Shown here: positions 1 to 10,228 of the stretch, piece by piece
How the letters are laid out: the number at the start of each line of letters is the position of its first letter
How positions within the stretch are numbered: the stretch's first letter is position 1
Assembly: GCA_001970955.1 (NCBI GenBank)
Contig: MPUH01000492.1
Span: forward strand, 1 to 50,593
DNA length: 50,593 nucleotides
Source: Stentor coeruleus
Taxonomy: Eukaryota > Ciliophora > Heterotrichea > Heterotrichida > Stentoridae
Direction: 5' to 3'
Program-made: the position numbers and the translations under genes
Notes under the pieces: model-generated
What the model was told of the DNA's origin: nothing
Seen by the model: the letters and a program-made list of their open reading frames with translations, nothing else
Database searches by the model: none

Positions 1-1492
1 ATCTAGTGTTGAGTCTACACCAAGATGGCAGATAATAGCATGGCTTTTAACTTGTACAAGTGATCATCAATTGCAAGCTAATATAAAACAAGCATTGATA
101 TTTGATTGTCTTTTTTATAACCAAAAAGATCAAGTTTGTACTATAGAACCTTTAATGTCTATATTGAAATTTTCTATAAGCCGGGTACCTCAGGTTGCAG
201 AGGAAATCTTAGAGTTTTTATTAACTTCTGCTGAACTTTATGATAAAAGATCAGTTGCTGGGATGATGAGAAGTTTAAGAGAATGTTTTAGTATAGCATA
301 TTATCATAGGCTTATACCTAATTTGGAAAGCATTATGTCTGATGAAAGAATTGATAGTTCGATAAGAGGAAGGCTTAGTGATTTATGGGATTCAAGTTGT
401 AGTAGTAGTGAACCTTCACAATCACCTATACATGATGAAGAAACTCCACCTAATACTCCAAGGTCTTATGAGATTATAGGTGAATTGAGTAATGATTTTA
501 CTATTGATCCAAGCTTTGAAAAACTTATGCAGATATTAGAAAAAAATACTGTTACTAAAGAACTTGCTGTTTATGTGCTGAAGTGCATATCACATGAGTT
601 TATTATACCGATTGTCCCTGAACTTCATAGAAATTCTGTTTTTTATCAGATTTTTGCCAAAGCGGAACAGGATGAGAAACTTATGGAGTTGCTTAAGTTA
701 CTCACTGGGCTTGATAATGCTATTGGTATAAGGTTGCTGATTTATACTATACAGACCAAATCAAACCTTTATTTCCGTTTTGAGTACAATTTGGAAAAAG
801 ACTTGAAAGCTTGCAACGATGAGGTGTCTTTAGATACTTTAAACTGGATTTTCCCTTCACTACTACAGAAACAAAAAATCACCCCAAAAATTCTCAGCCT
901 GTTTCTCTCATCCGCAACACCTGAGTTGTTTTTTCACACAGAACTTGAACTTCGTTTTAACAACTACAAACTTTTAACTCCCTGTTTAGATGAGGCACTT
1001 TCTCTATCAATTAACATGTCTTCAACAGAAAAAATTTACCTTTGGCGTCTTATAACAGCTGAAATCCCAATATCAAAAGCACAATTTCTTATAGACTTTT
1101 GCACATCTTCATATTCATCTGAAAACTGGTCTGGACTTTTAGATTATTTTAGAGTCCATAGTTCGCATTTAACTGTAGAAATTGTTCAGATTATCTTGAC
1201 GTTACCTTTACATCTTTGTAGTACGGTTGCAATACTGATTAGTCGGATTAATTTTTCTACGGTAATATAGAAATAGATTGAAGAAGCGATTTTACGTTTA
1301 CTTTTTCCGACAAATATGACTTGTGTTTCACATATGAAATATTGGTTTAAAAATAAACTTCCTGTTTTCAGTGTTGTGCTGCAAAATAAGGTTCAAGAAG
1401 GAGTGGCTAAAGCATTACAAGGATTAAATACGGATGTTATTGAAGAGTTCAATTGCTTACTGGAAAATTCAAGAAAGCTTTATACATTTTAA
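1..1492 (+). CDS. INTS3: Integrator complex subunit 3 (5' end beyond window)
   Basis: The frame is open from base 2, so the start lies outside the window. Two exons (2-1261 and 1277-1492) join over a 15-nt intron and give 491 residues ending in TAA. The first residues (PRW-IIAWLLT-CTS, then a block with IEPLMSILKFS) closely match the INTS3 helical-repeat region as I recall it. A Ser/Glu-rich acidic linker at about residues 130-155 and a helical C-terminal half follow, as in INTS3. Integrator is a nuclear complex that cleaves snRNA and other nascent Pol II transcripts; INTS3 also sits in the SOSS single-strand-DNA repair complex in animals. The exon after the intron is needed to complete the helical repeat. 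The human protein has a charged tail beyond this point that is not seen here. The family call is strong; which complex it serves in a ciliate is inferred. Confidence 0.85.
1262..1276 (+). other. 15-nt intron in INTS3
   Basis: GTAATATAGAAATAG. It contains the in-frame TAG that would otherwise end the protein at 1270. Removing exactly 15 nt keeps phase 0 and adds 71 residues of INTS3-like helical sequence. The A at position 10 fits the presumed branch point. Confidence 0.9.
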
Positions 1493-1700
1493 TAGATAGA
1501 TTATATAATACAATAACTTATATGTGAGATTAAGATTTGTGATTGGATTGTTGGGGAAAAGAGTGAAATGTTGGGATTTTTTAGAGGTAATGATTATGTG
1601 GGAAGTATAATGTTTAAGGATTGAGATATAGAAGAATTTTATAGATATTATGATTATAAGGTGACTCAAAGCCTATCTTCACAACACTTTTTATATTAAA
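1493..1700. other. convergent intergenic spacer
   Basis: This is the 208-bp gap between the 3' ends of INTS3 (+) and the porin gene (-). The half next to INTS3 is G/T-rich on the + strand. I see no gene or structured RNA; a 66-residue minus frame over 1469-1669 is low-complexity and overlaps INTS3. Confidence 0.6.
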
Positions 1701-2561
1701 CTACTGATTAATCTTAAGTCTAAATCCAAATTGAGCCTTAGGATCTCCAAGATTAAACTGCGAAGCTGTAACCAAAGTGAACTTATCACAAACCTTATGT
1801 CTCAAACTAAAAGCTAAATTTGCACTCTGGTCAAGTCTAGCCTTAAACACACTATTATCAGCAGCCAGATACTGTAAACCAAGTTTAACCTCAGAGTCTC
1901 CTCCTTTAGCATATGTAACCCCGGCAGCTAGTTTTACCTTTGAACACCAATTATAAAGTGCAGAAAGCCCAATATTTCCAAAACTATAACTTTTCTTATC
2001 AGTACTAATATGCTTCAATACAACTCTAAAGTTATCCTCATACCACCAAAAAGCAGTATTATAAGCTGTCAACCTCTTAGCCCTTGAATCAAAAGCTAAA
2101 TCAACACCAATTCCTTTTCCAGGCTTGATTTCTCCAACAGCACTAGCTTTAACAAGAAATTCTTCAGTAACAGAAAATTTAGACTTGAGTTTATCAGATG
2201 AGTATTCAACCGAAGCTGTTAATTTTTTCGCATCAGTTTTCCCGTTAATTTCTCCTTCAACTTTACCTTTGAACTTTTTATAAGAAACTGGCATAAGTTC
2301 AAGCATAACTTTGAATAAATTTGTTGATAAAAATTCTTCTTTTAAAGTGAATTGGTTTGATTTGTAGTGAAAATATGCTGAAGAAGAGTTTTGGGTATCA
2401 TCTGAAGCATTGGGGTATTTAAAGGAACTTTTGAAATTGATTCCCTGAGGCATTTTAGCATATAAACCTATTGCAGCAAGTTGGCCAAAGCAAAACCCTT
2501 TTTTAACCAAGTCTTCTTGTTGCTTGGAGAGATTAGAATAGCTTTCAATTCCAACCATTTT
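1701..2561 (-). CDS. VDAC-like mitochondrial outer-membrane porin
   Basis: 286 residues, the usual size for a eukaryotic porin (about 280). The start is the ATG at 2561 (MVGIESYSNL); the frame stays open a little further upstream but only with non-ATG codons. The protein is a run of alternating polar/hydrophobic strands without long hydrophobic helices. It ends in the VDAC-like pattern of a D-S-ANLAFSLRHKV strand followed by a closing FGFRLKINQ strand. Porins of this family form a 19-stranded barrel passing ATP, ADP and other metabolites across the outer mitochondrial membrane. It stops with TAG, has no visible intron, and lies 113 bp downstream of RPS13 on the same strand. Tom40, the sister family, is possible but the length and C-terminal strand favour VDAC. 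Confidence 0.75.
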   Translation of the reverse strand, partial: KMVGIESYSNLSKQQEDLVKKGFCFGQLAAIGLYAKMPQGINFKSSFKYPNASDDTQNSSSAYFHYKSNQFTLKEEFLSTNLFKVMLELMPVSYKKFKGKVEGEINGKTDAKKLTASVEYSSDKLKSKFSVTEEFLVKASAVGEIKPGKGIGVDLAFDSRAKRLTAYNTAFWWYEDNFRVVLKHISTDKKSYSFGNIGLSALYNWCSKVKLAAGVTYAKGGDSEVKLGLQYLAADNSVFKARLDQSANLAFSLRHKVCDKFTLVTASQFNLGDPKAQFGFRLKINQ

Positions 2562-2674
2562 TGTAAGCCACCAAAAACTCACCAATCGTTATGTGAAATC
2601 ATAGCCTACATTGTCAAACAAAGTTTATAAAATATACTTATAAGTCTAAAAAAAAATTGAAGATAAGGGCTAAA

Positions 2675-3130
2675 TTAACTTACTAAAGCTGAAGCTGTTG
2701 CTGAGTTATATCTCCAGTTTGCAGGGAGTTTTTTTGTGCGTTTGTAATACCTAGCAAGTCTGTGGATTCTAGATTCGATCAGAATAAGTCTAAACTTGCT
2801 GTCTTTGTCTTTTCTGAACTTTTCCAAATGTTTTCTTACAGACACGGCTTTTTTGATAAGATTGTAAAGATCTTCTGGGATTTCAGGGGCGATACCATTT
2901 TTCTTGAGGATCCTTAGGATCTTAGCACCTGTGATTGATTTCACTTGTGGAATGCCGGCAGTATCTCTGAGGATCACACCAATTTGTGAAGGATAAAGAC
3001 CTTTTCTTGCCAATTTTACGATATGCTCACTAACTTCTTGACCTGAGACTTTCAACCAGGTTGGAGGAGCACGTTTGTAAGGCAAGGCTGAAGCCGCAAT
3101 ACCTTTACCATCTGAATGCATTCTTCCCAT
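2675..3130 (-). CDS. RPS13: 40S ribosomal protein S13 (uS15)
   Basis: 151 residues, the same length as animal and plant RPS13. It starts [20 protein letters not shown] and keeps the family blocks PPTWLK, the QIGVILRD region and the C-terminal block [12 protein letters not shown]. uS15 binds the central domain of 18S rRNA in the small ribosomal subunit. The ATG at 3130 is the family start; the stop is TAA. No intron is seen. It is transcribed away from the small + gene at 3623, so the 492-bp gap between them serves both promoters. Confidence 0.97.
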   Translation of the reverse strand: MGRMHSDGKGIAASALPYKRAPPTWLKVSGQEVSEHIVKLARKGLYPSQIGVILRDTAGIPQVKSITGAKILRILKKNGIAPEIPEDLYNLIKKAVSVRKHLEKFRKDKDSKFRLILIESRIHRLARYYKRTKKLPANWRYNSATASALVS

Positions 3131-3622
3131 TTTTATTACCAGCCACTATAACTATTTGGATTTTAATATAGGATTTGATTGTGTTTGAGAAGTATATATG
3201 AAGAATTTGTATATAAGAAAAGTTTTAGTCCTTTTTGAAATAGTTTATTAAAAGTTGTTAATAACATGGATAGATTTTTGAGTTAGTTTATTGGAAGTTA
3301 TAATATATTTAAGAGCTATGGGATAAATGACTTGATTTTAAATCACGATGCTTTTTATTATATTTTCTTTTGAAGACTTTAAGAAACAATAATATGGTAA
3401 TAATAGATATAATTTGTCACAACTCAAATGATATTCTTAATAGAAATGATGTTAATATATTATCTTATCAAAATTCAAATATTTCCTTATAACTAAATTA
3501 AGTTTTATTCTTGACTCTATATATATCCATATCTTTACAGCGGCAAAAAATCCTTTTCTTAAAATAAAACTTCCATCTTCTACATCAATATAATAATCTT
3601 GCTTTCTTATTAAACATATAAA
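3131..3622. promoter_or_regulatory. divergent intergenic region, RPS13 / 3623 gene
   Basis: 492 bp between two outward-facing genes. The half next to RPS13 is G/T-rich on the + strand (C/A-rich in the RPS13 sense). A 70-residue minus-strand frame at 3452-3664 has no ATG and is not supported. I see no distinct promoter motif. Confidence 0.4.
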
Positions 3623-4120
3623 ATGCACAAGTACATCATAGAAAAAACTCATAATTCTAGTCAAAAGAAAAGCCTATCATCACAAATTAGTTCAAGTCTT
3701 TATAAAAACCATCGAAGATCCAACCCACATTTAGCAGGAATCAAATCATCGGAACGAAAGGAAAGTATTTATGATTATCGAGCAATTGCAGCAAGTAGTC
3801 ACAATTTTCATAAAAGTATTTCTGTTGAAAAGTCAAAAAGTCAAAAAAAGCTTGATATGCTATTATCAAAAATTTCAAATCCTCATGAGAATAAAAATCT
3901 TAAAAACAATGAGAATTTTTTCAGAAATAGCATTACAAAAAGCATTCAGGAATTAGAAATTGCTGAAGTTCCTGACTTTAAAGAACAGAAGGATATTATT
4001 AAGAACTTTAGTGAAAGCGTAAAAACAAATATGTTTAGTATTACAAAGAATGGAATCAAATTTAGAGTCAATCATTTGAGAAAACAGATTAATGCAGGAT
4101 TTAATAGAAAGTGTGATTAA
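3623..4120 (+). CDS. unrecognised basic, Ser/Lys-rich protein (165 aa)
   Basis: A complete frame with ATG at 3623 and TAA. The protein is rich in Lys, Ser, Asn and His, without signal peptide or membrane segment. The N-terminal 70 residues (SSQKKSLSSQISSSLYKNHR and onward) look disordered; the rest has short charged helices (LELAE-like and KNFSESVKTNMFS). I do not recognise a family. Clean composition and the absence of overlapping frames support a real gene. The extreme C-terminus (KFRVNHLRKQINAGFNRK) is basic and could bind nucleic acid or tubulin, but that is a guess. Confidence 0.6.
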   Translation: MHKYIIEKTHNSSQKKSLSSQISSSLYKNHRRSNPHLAGIKSSERKESIYDYRAIAASSHNFHKSISVEKSKSQKKLDMLLSKISNPHENKNLKNNENFFRNSITKSIQELEIAEVPDFKEQKDIIKNFSESVKTNMFSITKNGIKFRVNHLRKQINAGFNRKCD

Positions 4121-4677
4121 TTAATGGGAGTAATTTTATTTTCCAGTCAGTATGATATTAGATTATTTAAGAGTAGGATTACTAAAAAATATGTTTTGAG
4201 AATATATGCGGTTAGTTTACAATTTGAATTTTAATGTTTTATGTTTCACCTTCAAATTAGAATCATACATTTTTTATATTTAAAACTTCTATAGCTTTAT
4301 AATCATCATCATAGAATCACTATGTAAATAATTACAGTATTAACTTATTTAAATTTCTTGAATGCAACAATATTTCAAAATAATATAAATGTTATATAAA
4401 ATCATCTACATAACTACTCAAAATAAATTCCAACTTCGCATCAAACCAATCATTCGCAATTTTTTTTAAAATAAAATATCCTCTCAAAAATTCTCCACCT
4501 TAAACATAATCTTAATTTTTTAATAAAACTTTCCTTCTTAACACCTCTAAAAATCTTCATAATTTCATCAATCTACCAATTTTCTATAAATCCTATAAAC
4601 CAATACCCTTCACTGCCAATATTCACTATTTTTTTACCCATCTTATTAACTATAATCCATATCTTCTCAACCATTTA
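4121..4677. other. convergent intergenic region
   Basis: 557 bp between two 3' ends. From about 4260 on, the + strand is strikingly C/A-rich and G-poor, so it is G/T-rich in the sense of the minus-strand gene that ends at 4678. I see no open frame of note, tRNA or repeat. Confidence 0.5.
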
Positions 4678-5895
4678 CTAGTTCAAATTATTCATATTAT
4701 TTGGCAAAGATAAAATAGTTTTCACATGAACCCCAGAATGACAGCTCACTTCTTCATCTTTATTTATATAAGAACCAGGGAATTCATAAATTAAATAGCA
4801 ATTCTGAATCGTATCTGAAGAAGGTGCATCTGTATCTGTGATTTCCCCATCTTCAACAGTACCTGAAACAGAGCTAATAAGAGATCTCGCATCTTCTGAT
4901 TCATCATGTGGATCTGTAAGTCTTAATATTTTAAGGCATCCAGGTTGTAAAAGCATTTTTCTTCTTTTTCTATATTCATGAAATACTATATCTAAAGAAA
5001 GTTCAGGGTTTTTGAATATTGAAGAATATGGATGGAGGTCAGCTTTACCAAGAAGTCCTGAGGTTTTATAATTTTTAATGATCTTGTCAGCTTCGTATAT
5101 AGACTTGACTATTACTAATGTGCACATTTCACCGTTTAGTTTTCTAGGCTGTTCGGCTCGTATACAAAGCCCGGAAAACTTTTCTTCGATTTCGCGTTTG
5201 GTCGTGTTTTGCCTTAGTCCTCTGAGGATTACGGATGTCCACTCAAGCCCTGAGTCTAGAACTTGATATGTGAACCATCGGACACTCATAGGGATTTGGG
5301 CTCCTGGTATTCTTTGAAGTTTGGACCCTAGTCGACCTCTCCTTTCATATTTAGATAGCTTGTTATACATTGAGGAAGCTAAATATCAACTACCTTCTTC
5401 TAAACTAGAAAAATAAACAATCCCACAGTGTATAAACCCTGACTCTGAGGCAAAATCCACAGGTACAACTTTTATGACCCCAGAGCCCATCTTCATAAGT
5501 ATACTTTTCGCTTGATAAATCGATAGCCTTTTATCAAGATTGAATATTATCAAAGCAGATGAATGATACCGGGTATGAGTTGATGCATCCTACTTATAAA
5601 ATACAGTAATATTTGTATATTGGCTATCTAAAATACTTTCTGTCACTTGACGTATTGATGGGAAACAAATTTCATCATCAGATCCTTCCTCACTACTCCC
5701 TGCATCAGCTATAAAAGTAGGATATGGGCCAAAAGATCCTAAACGATGTGCAATAGACTTCCAACTTTGTGAAGATATATGCATAAGACTTGGTCGACTA
5801 TAAGATTGATTCACAATTTTTGAGTAGTTTTTTGGATCTATTTGGTTATGAAATGCACTAGCTTGGTCTAGTAATTTATCTAATTCAATCTCCAT
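4678..5895 (-). CDS. three-exon protein with two RRM-like folds
   Basis: Exons 5895-5605, 5589-5394 and 5378-4678 join across two 15-nt introns into 395 residues (ATG at 5895, TAG stop). Residues about 105-170 read like an RNA-recognition-type beta-alpha-beta fold: strand SALIIFNL, helix, strand VIKVVPVDF, then GIVYFSSLEEASSMYNKL. A second unit at about 210-275 starts TSVILRGLRQNTTKREIEEKF and continues with a CTLVIVKSIYEADKII strand/helix. A basic RKRRK cluster follows, then an acidic, Asp/Glu/Ser-rich tail. Classical RNP1/RNP2 aromatic residues are not obvious, so RNA binding is inferred from fold pattern only. The N-terminal 95 residues are unlike anything I recognise. Confidence 0.6.
5379..5393 (-). 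other. 15-nt intron (second intron of 4678-5895 gene)
   Basis: Minus-strand sequence GTAGTTGATATTTAG, phase 1. It contains an in-frame TGA; removing it links SSLEEA to SSMYNKL in one frame. Confidence 0.85.
5590..5604 (-). other. 15-nt intron (first intron of 4678-5895 gene)
   Basis: Minus-strand sequence GTATTTTATAAGTAG, phase 0, ending in the TAG that would otherwise stop exon 1 after TNIT. Its removal opens 65 codons with RRM-like character. Confidence 0.85.
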
Positions 5896-6990
5896 GTATA
5901 AAGAAATATTATTATTTTTGTCATGTGTTTTAGAGATTTTGAAGATTTAGGGTGAATATAATTGGATTAGGAAATATCATGGAAAATTCTAGGAGAAGTT
6001 ATGTGATGGTTTAAGGGTTTTTAAGACAAAGATTTTGAAGTTGGGGTTGGTTTTATAGTAAGATATGCTGAGGAAGTAAATGAAGAAGTTTTTAGGATAA
6101 GATTATGGATTATGATGAAAGGTGGATTTTTTTTGGATTATGTTTAAGAGGTTGGAAAATGCTTATTTTTAAGATGATGGGTGGATTTTTTGTGGATATG
6201 GATTAGATAGTTGTGTGGAAGTTGATTTTAGATTTTGGGTATTATTGAGAAATTTTGGTAAAAAAAAATGTAACTTGTATTGCTTTTTTTATTTTGAGAT
6301 ATGTAAAAAGTGAGATTTTGATAATTTTTTTAGATGGTATTAAGGGAAAATATGTTTAATTTTGGGAAAGAAATATGGTGCAATTTGATATAAAAAATAC
6401 GGAGTACAATTTTGTTGTGATTTGTGAGTTAAATAAGGATGATGATTAAATTGTTTTTGCTGATATGAGCTTTGTTTCCATTCAAGATTATTTAATTTGT
6501 TTTAATCAATTATTTTGTAGAAAATTAAAATTAGTTGGAATAACTCTTTTTAAAAAAACTGTTGATATCCTTAAGGCTACATTTTAATAAAATAATGTGT
6601 TGATTTTTCTATATTTACTACTTTCTCAGCCGACTAGTGCTCCAGCCTTGATATTAGCCTCATTTTGTCATTCGTAATAAATTTTATTCATTAAATATAC
6701 ACATCAATGAATCTCAAAAATCCATAATTCATATATTTTTCCCATCTTTATTCACATCATAATTAACAACTTTAACAATATCAAATAAAAAATTCATATA
6801 AGTATTTATTTTATACTATACTCTTACATTATTACTTCTTAAATTCATTATATCCTTCCTTTTTCCAATATTAGTTGTTTTAAATATCATTAACACAAAT
6901 AAGAAAAATTCATAAAACTATAAATTATTATATCATTTAGCTATAAAATTACCTTTTTTTCATTTAATAAATTTATTACCAAAAAATAAA
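5896..6990. other. long intergenic region, no gene seen
   Basis: 1,095 bp. From 5896 to about 6480 the + strand is G/T-rich (the 5' flank of the minus gene). From about 6690 on it is C/A-rich and G-poor (the 3' flank of the next minus gene). No reading frame is convincing. A short GC-richer patch at about 6628-6670 stands out against the AT background and is discussed as a weak RNA candidate. Confidence 0.5.
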
Positions 6991-7734
6991 CTAATCAGCA
7001 TCTATAAATTCGATTTCAACAGCTTTATTGACCTTTTTTTCCTTAATAAAATGCATTTTGATATTAAATCTAAGCTGAATCAGACCCTTTTTAGAAATCC
7101 TATCTTTGAACTGCTTCATGTTTATTCCTGACAGAACTAAGTCATCTTCACAAATAAAAACTTCTAGTTTTTCATCGCCATCGGCTTTTATAAACCCAAA
7201 CCTTTTTCTAAGATTATAAGTTTTAATTTTACCGGTATATTTCTTAATTGTTACCTTTTCACCTTCAAAAGTTCCTCTTTGTAATCGATTTTTATTAGGT
7301 GGTTTTTTTAAAATCACAACTTTTTCTTTGATCTTAATCCCTTGGGCTAGTTCCATTATTGGGATTTTTTCTGGTATAAAATTTGCTTCTTCCGGATCCT
7401 CAGCTATTATGCTATTTTTTGACTGCACAAATTTCGACTTGAGTCTACTACAAACACTTTTAGCTTTTCGGAAAAATCTACTCTTGTTTCCTGGCAAGAA
7501 TTCATCAATTGGACTATTTCCACCTAATAGTTTATGTTCTAACTGTGAGATATCATTAGCGAAAAGCATATGTATTGTGTTATTGCATAACTGGTCTAAA
7601 GGAGCATTATATATTCTATAGTTCGATGGGGACATCCCTGGAGAAATAGTAATTAAATCACTAAGTGGAATTTTTTCATTTAGTAGAGACATGATATTTG
7701 GTGATGAAAGCGAATGAAATTTTACTCTCTTCAT
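6991..7734 (-). CDS. cold-shock-domain protein
   Basis: 247 residues, ATG at 7734, TAG stop. The C-terminal 80 residues form a cold-shock (OB) domain: YTGKIKTYNLRKRFGFIKAD carries the RNP1-like KRFGFI, and EVFICEDDL is the RNP2-like strand. Closing strands LIQLRFNIKM and KAVEIEFID follow. Such domains bind single-stranded RNA or DNA. The segment between RNP2 and the last strands (SGINMKQFKDRISKKG) is longer than in minimal cold-shock proteins. The N-terminal 165 residues are unrecognised, with basic patches (RFFRKAKSVCSRLKSK and KKPPNKNRLQRG) that could add nucleic-acid affinity. No intron is seen. The role is likely mRNA binding, translation control or storage, by family only. Confidence 0.75.
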   Translation of the reverse strand: MKRVKFHSLSSPNIMSLLNEKIPLSDLITISPGMSPSNYRIYNAPLDQLCNNTIHMLFANDISQLEHKLLGGNSPIDEFLPGNKSRFFRKAKSVCSRLKSKFVQSKNSIIAEDPEEANFIPEKIPIMELAQGIKIKEKVVILKKPPNKNRLQRGTFEGEKVTIKKYTGKIKTYNLRKRFGFIKADGDEKLEVFICEDDLVLSGINMKQFKDRISKKGLIQLRFNIKMHFIKEKKVNKAVEIEFIDAD

Positions 7735-8755
7735 TATTTATTACCTATCTAATGGTAGAAAATATTCAAGGGTTTTCGGTGTTAAGCAAATAATGATAAA
7801 GCAAAACTTTTTTTTATCTTAGAAGTCGCTTATATTTTCTGATTGAAATTATTATTTATTAATATTATTTGCTTATTACTTTTAAACAAAATATATTGTA
7901 TTACAGTTGTAATCTTTTTTTTTAAAGCTTGATGTGTTTGTATGTTTTTCATAAGATTTGATTCTGAAGCAAAAATTGTTGATGAAAAAGTAACTCGTTA
8001 AAATTTATGCCTTGCAAAACTTAATTGTATGATTTGCTTGTATTTTTTTTGGAAAGTTATATATTTAGATTAGAAGAAGAGAAACACTATTTAATTAGAT
8101 CTTAGCATAAACTGTTTTCCTTTCTTATATATTTAGATTATGATTTTAATTTTGATATCCTGCAATTTGCTAGGCTTCATGATTTTATAAGTAGATAGAA
8201 AGCCTTAGCTGAAGACTTATTCCATAGTAATTTATTATTTTTATTAACAATAAAATTCCTTATAATTTTTTTGTATATTAGGTTATTGTAAGCCTATTAT
8301 ATGATTAAACCATAGTATGCATGCCTTATTTATAAGATATAACTGCTAATACATTATCATGAAAATATATAATATATACTTATGTAATTAAAAAGTGTTT
8401 TCTGAATAAACTCTTTTGCATTGGATAATTAGGTATTTTATAGCAAACCCTATCTATGAAATTAAAAAAACTAAAATTTCCTACTTAAATACAATTAATG
8501 ATAACTCCCATAACATAAAATAAACCAATATTTTTATGTCTAGTATAAATTTGCATTAATTATCCCTTTTTAGTCAAAAATATTTGCAAGATAAGTGTCA
8601 CTGCTTAAAGTCACAATAATTTTGTTATATATACAATTTACATACTAATAAATACCTACCTTGATTTCAATAAAATCATAAGAATTCACCTAAAATATTA
8701 ATCCTCTGTAAAAACTTTTGAAATCCGCATATTTCATCCTAGAAATTTTAACTAA
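7735..8755. other. long intergenic region, no gene seen
   Basis: 1,021 bp between the cold-shock gene's start and the catalase stop. The catalase side (8460-8755) is C/A-rich and G-poor on the + strand. The word TTATATATTTAGATTA occurs twice (around 8060 and 8125). A weak 6-bp inverted repeat (AGGCTT/AAGCCT) lies near 8170-8205. No supported gene. Confidence 0.5.
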
Positions 8756-10228
8756 CTAAAGTTTAGCTGCATGAACTGGAAGACCAAGACCCTGAGCTAC
8801 ACGAGTTCCGTACTCTGGATCACTCTTATAAAAGTGTTGTACTTCTCTTTCAGCAATTCCCTTTCTACTAATATTCTTCATATGTCTAACAAGGTTGCCA
8901 ATAAGATCACTCTTATTTTCATCATCCATAACTTTTCTAAACAAAACTCCTGGTTGTTCGAAATTGCAATTAGGATGAGTATATGGATGTCTAGCAATCA
9001 AACCACTAACAGGTACAGGTTTTTGTCTTGCAGATGGTACTTCTTTAGGTGTTCCTTCAACTGAATTAGGTTCATAATTAGGTTCTCCTCCATTGTTTCC
9101 ATCAGTAACCATAAATCCATCTCTTTGATGATGAGCTACTCTTGCCATATAAGGACAGTTAATAGGTATCTTAGTGAAATTACCTCCAAGTCTATGTCTA
9201 TGAGTATCAGTATAAGAGAAAAGTCTAGCCTGAAGCATTTTATCATAAGAAGGCTCAATACCAGGAACCATAATTGCAGGGCAGAAAGCAGATTGTTCAA
9301 CTTCAGCAAAATAATTACTAGGATTTCTATTCAAAACCATCTTACCTACAGGGATAAGAGGGAAATCACTATGTGGCCAGACCTTAGTAACATCAAAAAT
9401 ATCATATCTATATTTTTCAGCTTGTTCTGGGGTCATGATCTGAACACAAAAAGTCCAAGTGGCTGCATTTCCATTGTTAATATGATTAAACAAATCTCTT
9501 GTAGCATAATCAGGGTCTTCTCCAGTAAGTTTAGCTGCTTCTGGTCCTTTAAGATTTTTGACTCCAGCATCGGTCTTAAAGTGGAATTTGACATAAAAGT
9601 CTTCTTCTTTAGCATTAACCCATTTATAAGTATGAGATCCATAACCATTCATTCTTCTAAAACCATCAGGAGTTCCTCTATTTCCGAACATATAAGTGAT
9701 TTGATGAGTTGATTCAGGGGTAAGGCTTAGGAAATCCCAAAACATATTCGCGCATTTCAAGTTAGTCTTAGGATCACGTTTCTGAGTATGGATGAAATCA
9801 GCGAATTTCAATGGGTCTCTAATGAAAAAGATAGGAGTGTTGTTGCCGACAAAGTCCCAATTACCTTCTTCAGTATAGAATTTTACTGCGAAACCTCTTG
9901 GATCTCTTTCAGTATCTGCTGATCCACGTTCTCCACCTACTGTAGAGACTCTTGCGAACACTGGAGTCCTTTTTCCAACCTTTTCTAAGAACTTGGCTCT
10001 GCAGTATTTAGTGATATCATGAGTTACTTCGAAGTAACCATGAGCACCTGCACCTTTTGCATGGACAACACGTTCTGGAATTCTTTCACGATCAAAACTT
10101 GCAAGCTTGTCGATTAGGTGAACATCTTGCATTAAGATCGGTCCACGGGGTCCAGCAGTCAGTGAGTTTTGGTTGTTGTCTACTGGTCTACCCCAGCTGG
10201 TTGTAAGAGGACGAGTTCTGTCAGCCAT
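8756..10228 (-). CDS. CAT: peroxisomal-type heme catalase
   Basis: 490 residues, a full-length small-subunit (clade 3-like) monofunctional catalase breaking hydrogen peroxide into water and oxygen. The distal His is H56 in [16 protein letters not shown], the distal Asn is N129 in [13 protein letters not shown], and the proximal Tyr heme ligand is in [14 protein letters not shown] at about residue 339. The last three residues, AKL, form a canonical PTS1 peroxisome signal, so import into peroxisomes is expected. The ATG at 10228 gives the usual N-terminus ([22 protein letters not shown]). TAG stop, no intron. All Trp codons needed by the family are TGG, which argues against a UGA-Trp code. The eukaryote-type PTS1 and local base composition give no sign of recent bacterial transfer. 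Confidence 0.97.
   Translation of the reverse strand: MADRTRPLTTSWGRPVDNNQNSLTAGPRGPILMQDVHLIDKLASFDRERIPERVVHAKGAGAHGYFEVTHDITKYCRAKFLEKVGKRTPVFARVSTVGGERGSADTERDPRGFAVKFYTEEGNWDFVGNNTPIFFIRDPLKFADFIHTQKRDPKTNLKCANMFWDFLSLTPESTHQITYMFGNRGTPDGFRRMNGYGSHTYKWVNAKEEDFYVKFHFKTDAGVKNLKGPEAAKLTGEDPDYATRDLFNHINNGNAATWTFCVQIMTPEQAEKYRYDIFDVTKVWPHSDFPLIPVGKMVLNRNPSNYFAEVEQSAFCPAIMVPGIEPSYDKMLQARLFSYTDTHRHRLGGNFTKIPINCPYMARVAHHQRDGFMVTDGNNGGEPNYEPNSVEGTPKEVPSARQKPVPVSGLIARHPYTHPNCNFEQPGVLFRKVMDDENKSDLIGNLVRHMKNISRKGIAEREVQHFYKSDPEYGTRVAQGLGLPVHAAKL

Noticed and set aside
1469..1669. 66-codon minus-strand frame downstream of INTS3
   Set aside because: Low-complexity Ile/Ser/His sequence, overlaps the spliced INTS3 exon, no family features.
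2562..2585. Extra eight residues at the porin N-terminus
   Set aside because: Only a TTG start is available; the ATG at 2561 gives the normal porin length.
3452..3664. 70-codon minus-strand frame
   Set aside because: No ATG start, overlaps the start of the + gene at 3623, composition not protein-like.
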